Assembly: GCA_947591565.1 (NCBI GenBank) | Contig: CANQDH010000035.1 | Span: 1 to 8,829, forward strand | DNA length: 8,829 nt | From: an uncultured Bacilli bacterium | GTDB lineage: Bacteria > Bacillota_I > Bacilli_A > RF39 > UBA660 | Direction: 5' to 3' | Part shown: in pieces, positions 1 through 5,001 of the stretch | Position numbering within the stretch: position 1 is the stretch's first letter | Layout of the letters: each line of letters opens with the position of its first letter | Notes under the pieces: generated by a model | What the model was told of the DNA's origin: nothing | Databases searched by the model: none | Seen by the model: the letters and a program-made list of their open reading frames with translations, nothing else | Program-made: the position numbers and the translations under genes

Positions 1-270
1 GTTCAAAGGAAACTTATGAATTCGATGCACGATGAGGGCTATGGTGAGGGTTTCAATAATGGTTATGACAGTGGTTATAGTAGTGGTTTAAGTAAAGGTT
101 TTGATAACGGTTATGATAGTGGTCTAAGTAAAGGCTTCGATGATGGTTCAATTAGTAAAACAAATGAGTTTGTGAAAAGCATGATATCAAATGGTTTAAA
201 TATAGATTTGATATCTAAAATTACGAAACTACCTAAAAAAGAAATAGAAACTATAAGTTACGAACAATAA
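1..270 (+). CDS. Partial C-terminal part of a probable Rpn/YhgA-type protein
   Basis: The frame is open to the left edge of the window, so this is probably the 3' end of a longer gene. Residues after the Met at position 16 form a run of tetrads in which Gly recurs every fourth position followed by Tyr, Phe or Leu (GYDS, GLSK, GFDN, GFDD). An approximately 30-residue tail follows (FVKSMISNGLNIDLISKITK, then LPKKEIETI). Gly-rich tetrad repeats followed by a tail of the form 'mL..G...e.Is.iTgL...eI' are typical of the C-terminus of Rpn/PD-(D/E)XK nuclease-family 'transposases'; the nuclease core would lie upstream and is not visible. Alternatively ATG 16 is a true start: AAAGGA at 5-10 gives a good 5-nt spacing, which would make an 84-aa protein. 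The family call rests on the tail only. Confidence 0.5.
   Translation, partial: VQRKLMNSMHDEGYGEGFNNGYDSGYSSGLSKGFDNGYDSGLSKGFDDGSISKTNEFVKSMISNGLNIDLISKITKLPKKEIETISYEQ
61..150 (+). repeat. Degenerate 12-bp-phase repeat coding for G-(Y/F/L)-x-x tetrads
   Basis: The DNA repeats in units of 12 bases with the form GGTTATGATAGT or GGTTTAAGTAAA. A longer unit coding for (Y/F)D-x-G-L-S-K-G-F-D occurs twice. It lies in frame within the C-terminal part of the first gene and could vary in copy number by slippage. Confidence 0.6.
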
Positions 271-286
271 TGTTTGTAACTTTTTC
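255..286 (+). terminator. Intrinsic terminator overlapping the first gene's stop codon
   Basis: The arms 255-266 (AAGTTACGAACA) and 271-282 (TGTTTGTAACTT) pair over 12 bp with one G-U. The loop is ATAA and a T run ends at 285. The gene's TAA stop (268-270) lies in the loop. Confidence 0.75.
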
Positions 287-324
287 ATATTATAATGTGA
301 AAACTTTTTCTTTGATTTCTTTTT

Positions 325-333
325 TGGTATAAT
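325..333 (+). promoter_or_regulatory. Extended -10 promoter for the GH5 gene
   Basis: TGGTATAAT is a perfect extended -10 element (TGn plus TATAAT at 328-333). No good -35 hexamer lies at 16-18 bp; the TTGATT at 312-317 is only 10 bp away. The TG extension would have to compensate. Transcription would start near 340, giving a leader of about 30 nt. Confidence 0.6.
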
Positions 334-371
334 AAACATGATGAAAAATTAAAACTGAGGTGATATTTAAA

Positions 372-1478
372 ATGAAAAGAAAAATAATCATAATATCTAC
401 TATCATAATTATTTTGGGTTTAACTTTATATTTCTTAAATAAAAATAATCAAAATAATAACAAAAAGTATGACCAAACTCAAGATAATCAAAACATAAAT
501 CAAGAAAATAACATATCAAATGATGTGGATGATAATCAAATAGATGATTCTTCTAACACTTCAAATAATAACGTCCAAAATAATAGTAAAAATAATTTAG
601 TTAGTTATAACGGTCATTTAAAAATAAAAAACAATACATTAGTAAATCAATATGATGAACCCATACAATTAAAAGGTGTAAGTTCACATGGAATACAGTG
701 GTATTCTGAATTCGCAAATGAACAAAATTTAAAAACACTAAGGGATGATTGGAAAGCTAATCTATTTCGTATAGCCATGTATACATCTGAAAATGGTTAT
801 ATTCAAAATAACAATTTAAAAGAAAAGGTAAAAGAAATTGTTAATATGGCCATAAAACTTGATATGTATGTGATTATTGACTGGCATATTTTAAGTGATG
901 GTAATCCAAACATTTATAAAGAAGAAGCGAAAACTTTTTTTAAGGAAATGAGTGAGTTATATCAAAATACCCCAAATGTCATATTTGAAATATGTAATGA
1001 ACCTAATGGAAATGTGTCTTGGGATAATGACATTAAACCATATGCTGAAGATATCATAAAAATTATAAGACAAAATAGTTCTAACATTATTATTGTAGGT
1101 ACAGGTAATTGGAGTCAGGATGTTATAGATGCAAGTTTAAATCCTGTAGATGATGAAAATACCATGTATGCTCTTCATTTTTATGCTGGAACACATAATG
1201 ATTCTCTTCGTAGCAAAGCAAGTGAAGCAATGACTAAAATACCCCTTTTTGTGAGTGAGTGGGGTGTAAGTGATGCCTCAGGAAATGGTGGTATATATCT
1301 AGAAGAAGCCCAAAGATGGATTGATTTTATGAACCAAAATAATTTGAGTTGGGCATGCTGGTCATTATCGAATAAAAATGAATCATCAGCGCTTTTGCTT
1401 CCTAGTTCTTCAGTGTATATATCTGACGAATACCTATCAGAAGCCGGCAAATTTATTAAACAAAATTGCCAGTTATAA
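372..1478 (+). CDS. Membrane-anchored GH5 family endoglucanase-like glycoside hydrolase
   Basis: A 368-aa retaining glycoside hydrolase of family GH5 (closest in style to subfamily 2, endo-beta-1,4-glucanases). Residues 1-22 are basic then strongly hydrophobic, an uncleaved anchor or signal peptide. Residues 23-75 are an Asn/Asp/Gln-rich linker. The catalytic TIM barrel runs from about 80 to the end. Visible landmarks are the KGVSSHG strand (101-107), R133, the DWH motif (170-172), the acid/base Glu210 in FEICNEP, the H269-F-Y271 strand, the nucleophile Glu296 in VSEWG, and W330 in the last barrel strand. ATG 372 is chosen because GAGGTGA (357-363) sits 8 nt upstream; the in-frame GTG at 360 lies inside that site. 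No carbohydrate-binding module or sorting motif is seen. The substrate (cellulose, other beta-glucan or peptidoglycan-associated glycan) is inferred from the family only. No terminator follows, so transcription may continue into the methyltransferase gene. Confidence 0.9.
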   Translation: MKRKIIIISTIIIILGLTLYFLNKNNQNNNKKYDQTQDNQNINQENNISNDVDDNQIDDSSNTSNNNVQNNSKNNLVSYNGHLKIKNNTLVNQYDEPIQLKGVSSHGIQWYSEFANEQNLKTLRDDWKANLFRIAMYTSENGYIQNNNLKEKVKEIVNMAIKLDMYVIIDWHILSDGNPNIYKEEAKTFFKEMSELYQNTPNVIFEICNEPNGNVSWDNDIKPYAEDIIKIIRQNSSNIIIVGTGNWSQDVIDASLNPVDDENTMYALHFYAGTHNDSLRSKASEAMTKIPLFVSEWGVSDASGNGGIYLEEAQRWIDFMNQNNLSWACWSLSNKNESSALLLPSSSVYISDEYLSEAGKFIKQNCQL

Positions 1479-1523
1479 TTTACTAAATAAAAAAAATTTG
1501 TTAAAATAACAAGAGGTGGTGTT

Positions 1524-2249
1524 ATGATTTATTCATCTATTCATAATGATAAAATTAAAGAACTTAAAAGTTTAAATGAAAAAAAAGTAAGAGATGAAAA
1601 AAATTTGTTTTTAATTGAAGGTGAACATTTAATTATGGAAGCCTATAAAAAGAAATTACTTAAAGAAATTATCATTTTAGATAATTATCAAACTTTATTT
1701 GACGTACCAAAAATTGTTGTTACAGAAAACGTCATGAAATATATAAGTAACTTAGTATCTATACCGAAAATAATTGGTGTTTGCCAAAAAGTAAATAATC
1801 AAAAAATCGGCCATAAAGTTTTACTTTTAGATAATATTCAAGATCCTGGTAACCTTGGGACGATTATAAGAAGTTGTGTTGCCTTTAATATTGATACACT
1901 TATACTAAGTAAAGATACTGTAGATATATATAACTCTAAAGTAATTAGAGCTAGTCAAGGTATGCTTTTTAATATCGATTTTATCATCGATGATTTAGAA
2001 AAAATAATCACCATCTTAAAGAGTAAACAATATAAAATATTATCAACAGATGTAAAAAAAGGAAAAAGTTTAAATATACTTGCAAATATTCCAAAAGTTG
2101 CTATAATAATGGGTAATGAAGGAAATGGCGTATCTGAAAACCTTCAAAAATTAAGTGATGATTTCCTTTCCATAAAGATGCATAACAGTTGTGAAAGTTT
2201 AAATGTTGCCGTTGCAACAAGCATTATTCTTTATGAATTAAGTAAGTAG
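1524..2249 (+). CDS. TrmH/SpoU-family RNA 2'-O-ribose methyltransferase
   Basis: A 241-aa SPOUT-class enzyme that would transfer a methyl group from SAM to a ribose 2'-OH of rRNA or tRNA in the cytoplasm. An N-terminal substrate-binding part (about 25-90, with the typical FLIEGEHLIMEA) precedes the trefoil-knot domain (about 98-240). The three family motifs are present: DNIQDPGNLGTIIRS (103-117) with the conserved Asn and Arg, MGNEGNGVSE (196-205), and ESLNVAVATSIILYE (224-238). Length and domain order match the RlmB/YsgA group, but the target nucleotide cannot be read from the sequence. AGAGGTGG (1512-1519) supports ATG 1524. It is the first gene of a tightly packed run and lies 8 nt before rimM, in the place where rpsP often sits in Firmicutes. 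Confidence 0.9.
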   Translation: MIYSSIHNDKIKELKSLNEKKVRDEKNLFLIEGEHLIMEAYKKKLLKEIIILDNYQTLFDVPKIVVTENVMKYISNLVSIPKIIGVCQKVNNQKIGHKVLLLDNIQDPGNLGTIIRSCVAFNIDTLILSKDTVDIYNSKVIRASQGMLFNIDFIIDDLEKIITILKSKQYKILSTDVKKGKSLNILANIPKVAIIMGNEGNGVSENLQKLSDDFLSIKMHNSCESLNVAVATSIILYELSK

Positions 2250-2257
2250 GTGCAAAG

Positions 2258-2755
2258 ATGAATTTTATTTACATTGGTGATTTAGTTAATACTCATGGCA
2301 TAAAAGGTGAAGTCCGAATTGTTTCCAATTTTAAATATAAAGATAATGTTTTTAAAGAAGGTTTTAAATTATATATAGGAAAGAAAAAGGAAATGCTAAC
2401 AATCAGGACGCATAGAGTTCATAAAAATTATGATATGGTTACCTTTAATGAGATAAATAGTATCGAAGATGCTTTAATATATAAAGGTGAACTAGTATAT
2501 ATAAGTAGAGGCGATTTAAAAGAATATGACTATTTTAACGAAGATTTAATCAATATGGAGGTATATAGTGAAGATGGTCAAAAACTTGGAATCGTTAAAT
2601 CCATAGATAAAAACATTATATATGATATCTTAGTTGTTAATACAGGCACCAAAAATTTCTTTGTACCTAATATTCCTGAATTTATATTGAAAGTTGATTT
2701 AGAAAAAAAACGCATAATGATTAATAATATCAAAGGATTAATAGATGATAATTGA
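2258..2755 (+). CDS. rimM: Ribosome maturation factor RimM
   Basis: A 165-aa 30S assembly factor that binds ribosomal protein S19 and helps mature the 3' domain of 16S rRNA. The N-terminal RimM domain opens with the hallmark GDLVNTHGIKGEVRI (7-21) and includes the VTFNEINSIEDALIYKG segment (61-77). A PRC-barrel domain follows (about 91-162), ending with the conserved VPNIPEFI (137-144). Its length is normal for the family. The ribosome-binding site TAGGTG (2247-2252) overlaps the stop codon of the methyltransferase gene. The gene ends inside trmD with an 11-nt overlap, so translation is probably coupled. The rimM-trmD-rplS order is widely conserved. Confidence 0.95.
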   Translation: MNFIYIGDLVNTHGIKGEVRIVSNFKYKDNVFKEGFKLYIGKKKEMLTIRTHRVHKNYDMVTFNEINSIEDALIYKGELVYISRGDLKEYDYFNEDLINMEVYSEDGQKLGIVKSIDKNIIYDILVVNTGTKNFFVPNIPEFILKVDLEKKRIMINNIKGLIDDN

Positions 2756-3413
2756 TATTTTAACCTTATTTCCAAATAATTTTAATGGTTTTTTATCTGA
2801 ATCAATTATTAAAAGAGCTATCGATAAAAAAAAGGTTGTTATTAACATACATAATATAAGAGATTACTCACTTGATATTCATAAAAGAGTCGATGATTAT
2901 CCTTTTGGTGGTGGCGAAGGTATGGTCTTAATGCCAGAACCTGTTTTTAGGGCTGTTGAGGCAATTAGAAATGAAGATAGTTTTGTCATTTTGATGACGC
3001 CTCAAGGGGTTAAATATAATCAAAAAATAGCCTATGATTTAACATCACATAAGCATATTATTATTATTTGTGGCCACTATGAAGGCTTTGACGAACGTGT
3101 TAGAAGTTTAGCTGACATGGAAGTAAGTATAGGGGATTACATCTTAACGGGAGGCGAACTCGCGTCTATGGTTATAACAGATAGTGTGGTTCGATTAATT
3201 GATGGTGTCATCGCTAAGGACTCATCAACGAATGACTCATTTAATAATAATTTACTTGATTATCCTGTATATACCAAACCTAGAGATTTTAGGGGCATGG
3301 TTGTCCCAGATGTCTTACTTTCCGGTAATCATGAAAATATCAACAAATGGAGATTAGAGCAGCAACAACAAAGAACTAAGCTAAGAAGACCTGATTTATT
3401 AGAAAAGAGATGA
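2745..3413 (+). CDS. trmD: tRNA (guanine-37-N1)-methyltransferase TrmD
   Basis: A 222-aa SPOUT-class enzyme that makes m1G37 next to the anticodon and so prevents +1 frameshifting. Family landmarks are DILTLFP (4-10), DYPFGGGEGMVLMPEP (51-66), the trefoil-knot SAM site MTPQGV (84-89), CGHYEGFDERV (109-119), GDYILTGGELA (130-140), and the C-terminal LLDYPVYTKP / VLLSGNHENI / RRPDLL. The Asp of the conserved DSF triplet (D164) corresponds to the proposed general base of bacterial TrmD. It is slightly short against the usual 230-250 aa but complete. The start ATG 2745 lies within rimM, preceded by AAAGGA (2732-2737, 7-nt spacing). Confidence 0.96.
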   Translation: MIIDILTLFPNNFNGFLSESIIKRAIDKKKVVINIHNIRDYSLDIHKRVDDYPFGGGEGMVLMPEPVFRAVEAIRNEDSFVILMTPQGVKYNQKIAYDLTSHKHIIIICGHYEGFDERVRSLADMEVSIGDYILTGGELASMVITDSVVRLIDGVIAKDSSTNDSFNNNLLDYPVYTKPRDFRGMVVPDVLLSGNHENINKWRLEQQQQRTKLRRPDLLEKR

Positions 3414-3417
3414 TTTT

Positions 3418-3891
3418 ATGGCTAATTACAAATTAGACCAAAAACATAAATTTGCAGGATCAAATATATCTATTGATATAAAGAAAAGTAATGGATATAA
3501 AGTTACACCCAAAAACAAAGTAAAATATGGTGTATCTGTTAATGAAATGTTCATTATTAATCCATCTCTTATCGAGAAATTATTAAGGAAAAAAATTGGT
3601 ATCAAGTTAGATAATTACTTACAATATATCATTACCGTTCTTGATGATGAAGAATCCGATGCCGGTAAAATATCAACGGTTTTATCTGATTTAAATCGTT
3701 ATCAAGAAATTGTTAAAAACAATTATAGACAATATTTAGATGAAAAATATATTGAATTGTTACTTAAAAAAATAGAGTTATTAGAATACGAATTAAAAAG
3801 AAAATTGATGCAACTAAATGCATATAATTATTCTAAATTACAAAATCTTTATAGTGAAGAAATGACTGAAGAAAGAAAAAGATCAAGATAA
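3418..3891 (+). CDS. Unrecognised 157-aa protein between trmD and rplS
   Basis: I do not recognise this family. The first 45 residues are basic and polar with beta-like character (SNISIDIKKSNGYKVTPKN). Residues 46-100 look helical, with an acidic patch DDEESD (76-81). Residues 104-150 are long charged helix or helices rich in Leu, Lys and Glu (YIELLLKKIELLEYELKRKL), suggesting a helical hairpin or short coiled coil. The tail is KRSR. No signal peptide, TM segment or Cys is present. It starts 4 nt after the trmD stop behind a weak GAGA site, so it is very likely co-transcribed and translationally coupled with trmD. It fills the gap usually absent between trmD and rplS. A ribosome-assembly or RNA-related role is only suggested by context. 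Confidence 0.75.
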   Translation: MANYKLDQKHKFAGSNISIDIKKSNGYKVTPKNKVKYGVSVNEMFIINPSLIEKLLRKKIGIKLDNYLQYIITVLDDEESDAGKISTVLSDLNRYQEIVKNNYRQYLDEKYIELLLKKIELLEYELKRKLMQLNAYNYSKLQNLYSEEMTEERKRSR

Positions 3892-3924
3892 AAAGTTTGA
3901 CCTAAATATTTAATTTAAAAAGAG

Positions 3925-3953
3925 TTGAATTTTATATAAATATATGATAGAAT
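3925..3953 (+). promoter_or_regulatory. Promoter for rplS
   Basis: -35 TTGAAT (3925-3930), 17-bp spacer, -10 TAGAAT (3948-3953) with a TGA extension (3945-3947). The predicted start is near 3960, just at the first base of the leader hairpin. Confidence 0.75.
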
Positions 3954-3959
3954 TATACC

Positions 3960-4004
3960 TAGTGATCCGCTGATTACTATTATGATCACAAATAATAGAA
4001 GGAG
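3960..4004 (+). promoter_or_regulatory. Probable L19 leader (autoregulatory 5' UTR structure)
   Basis: The roughly 56-nt leader of rplS can fold in two exclusive ways. A local hairpin pairs AGTGATC (3961-3967) with GATTACT (3972-3978) around the loop CGCT. A longer hairpin pairs GTGATC (3962-3967) with GATCAC (3984-3989), ending about 10 nt before the AAGGAG site (3999-4004). Low-GC Gram-positives are known to carry a ribosomal protein L19 leader motif at this place; the match to that family is inferred from position and pairing and was not checked against its covariance model. Confidence 0.55.
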
Positions 4005-4016
4005 ATGCGAATATTT

Positions 4017-4373
4017 ATGAATTTAGTAGACAAAATTACTAAAAAACAAATTAGAACTGATATCCCTGAATTTAGAGTTGGAGATACAGTAAGAGTTGGT
4101 ATTAGAATTAGTGAAGGTAAAGGAGAAAGAGTACAAAACTTTGAAGGTATTGTTATGGCCATCAAAGGTAGTGGTATTTCAAGAACATTTACTGTTAGAA
4201 AATTATCTGATAAAATCGGAGTTGAAAGAACTTTACCAATCAATTCACCTAAAATTGATGCTATAACAGTTATTTCCAAAGGTAAAGTAAGAAGAGCAAA
4301 ATTAAATTACCTTAGAACACTAAAAAGCCAACCAAGAATTAAAGAACGTAGAGATAAAGAAAAGGCTGCTTAA
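4017..4373 (+). CDS. rplS: 50S ribosomal protein L19
   Basis: A 118-aa L19, a 50S protein at the interface with the 30S subunit. Family landmarks are FRVGDTVRVGIRI near the N-terminus, RVQNFEGIVMAIKGSGISRT, FTVRKLSDKIGVERTLPI, SPKIDAITVISKGKVRRAKL and YLRTLKSQPRIKERR. The start at 4017 (MNLVDKITKKQ) matches the N-terminus of other L19 proteins and lies 12 nt after AAGGAG. The in-frame ATG at 4005 abuts that site with no spacing and is therefore rejected. It has its own promoter and leader, while readthrough from trmD remains possible. The stop lies in the loop of a weak terminator-like hairpin before lepB. Confidence 0.97.
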   Translation: MNLVDKITKKQIRTDIPEFRVGDTVRVGIRISEGKGERVQNFEGIVMAIKGSGISRTFTVRKLSDKIGVERTLPINSPKIDAITVISKGKVRRAKLNYLRTLKSQPRIKERRDKEKAA

Positions 4374-4383
4374 GTCTTTTTTT
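4357..4383 (+). terminator. Weak terminator or attenuator at the rplS stop
   Basis: AAAAGGCT (4360-4367) pairs with AGTCTTTT (4373-4380) over 8 bp with one G-U; the loop is GCTTA and a run of seven T (4377-4383) follows. The TAA stop of rplS lies at the loop and 3' arm. Because much of the T run is used in the stem, partial readthrough into lepB is likely. Confidence 0.45.
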
Positions 4384-4402
4384 AATATGAAAGGGGTCTT
4401 AT

Positions 4403-4897
4403 ATGAAATATGTAAAAGCTATTTTACCTTATATTATCGTTGTGATTCTCGTTTTAGTCGTAAGAAGTTATATTATGACACCTGTTTTAGTTGATGGTAG
4501 TTCGATGGAACCCAATTTAGTAAATAATCAGGTTCTTATTTTAAAACGTTATGATCGAAAACCACAAAGATTTGACGTTGTTGTTTTCAAGTATGGAAAA
4601 TCAAAATTAGTTAAACGGGTTATAGGCCTTCCTGGTGAATATATTGAATATAAAAATTCCAAATTGTATGTAAATGGTAAGCAGATTGATGAGGATATGA
4701 TTAGTGAGGCTACATATAACTTTGATTTAGGTATGTTAGGTTATACCGTCATACCTGATGGCTATTACTTTGTGATGGGCGATAATCGTAATAATTCTAA
4801 AGATAGTAGAATCATAGGATTAATTAAACAACAAGATATTTTAGGTACTGTTTCTTTATCAATTTTTCCCTTTAATAGGTTCGGATTTATAAAATAA
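4403..4897 (+). CDS. lepB: Signal peptidase I
   Basis: A 164-aa type I signal peptidase (S26) that cleaves signal peptides from Sec-exported proteins on the outer face of the membrane. One N-terminal TM anchor (about 7-22) is followed by the catalytic Ser34 in DGSSMEP (31-37), the catalytic Lys71 in KLVKRVIGLPGE (68-79), and the conserved GDNRNNSKDSR box (126-136). Length and single anchor fit the short Gram-positive type. The RBS AAAGGGG (4390-4396) is 6 nt before ATG 4403. It sits 29 nt after rplS. It probably does not process the GG-leader peptides downstream, which have their own C39 peptidase. Confidence 0.95.
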   Translation: MKYVKAILPYIIVVILVLVVRSYIMTPVLVDGSSMEPNLVNNQVLILKRYDRKPQRFDVVVFKYGKSKLVKRVIGLPGEYIEYKNSKLYVNGKQIDEDMISEATYNFDLGMLGYTVIPDGYYFVMGDNRNNSKDSRIIGLIKQQDILGTVSLSIFPFNRFGFIK

Positions 4898-4920
4898 CAT
4901 CAAAAAATGTTATTTTTTTT
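4891..4920 (+). terminator. Strong intrinsic terminator of the translation block
   Basis: AAAATAACAT (4891-4900) and ATGTTATTTT (4907-4916) pair perfectly over 10 bp around a CAAAAA loop, followed by T up to 4920. The lepB TAA (4895-4897) lies in the 5' arm. Confidence 0.85.
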
Positions 4921-4940
4921 GCAAAAAATGCAACTTTTTT
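4919..4940 (+). terminator. Short second hairpin with T run
   Basis: TTGCA (4919-4923) pairs with TGCAA (4929-4933), followed by C and six T. The stem is only 5 bp, so it is at best a backup terminator behind the lepB one. Confidence 0.35.
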
Positions 4941-5001
4941 CAAAAAAATAGGGGTATCATCCAAAAAAAACCAAATAATTATTATAGGGAGGTGTGTTGA
5001 G

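Noticed and set aside
61..150. CRISPR-like short repeats
   Set aside because: The units are contiguous, in phase with codons and translate to a Gly tetrad repeat; there are no spacers.
1181..1450. Minus-strand 89-aa open frame inside the GH5 gene
   Set aside because: Lies opposite the conserved catalytic region, has no ribosome-binding site and no recognisable protein features.
1479..1507. Promoter-like TTTACT - 17 bp - TAAAAT with TG extension before the TrmH-family gene
   Set aside because: Initiation would fall near 1514, inside the ribosome-binding site 10 nt before the start codon, leaving almost no leader.
2578..2775. Minus-strand 65-aa open frame over the rimM-trmD junction
   Set aside because: Overlaps two well-supported genes and shows no family features.
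3897..3902. TTGACC as a -35 box upstream of rplS
   Set aside because: No -10-like hexamer at 16-18 bp; the TTGAAT/TAGAAT pair just downstream is much better.
3986..4279. Minus-strand 97-aa open frame across the rplS leader and gene
   Set aside because: Antisense shadow of a well-supported ribosomal protein gene.
4955..4960. TATCAT as a -10 box for the PCAT gene
   Set aside because: No TG extension and no -35-like hexamer at a proper distance; the island's promoter could not be fixed from sequence.
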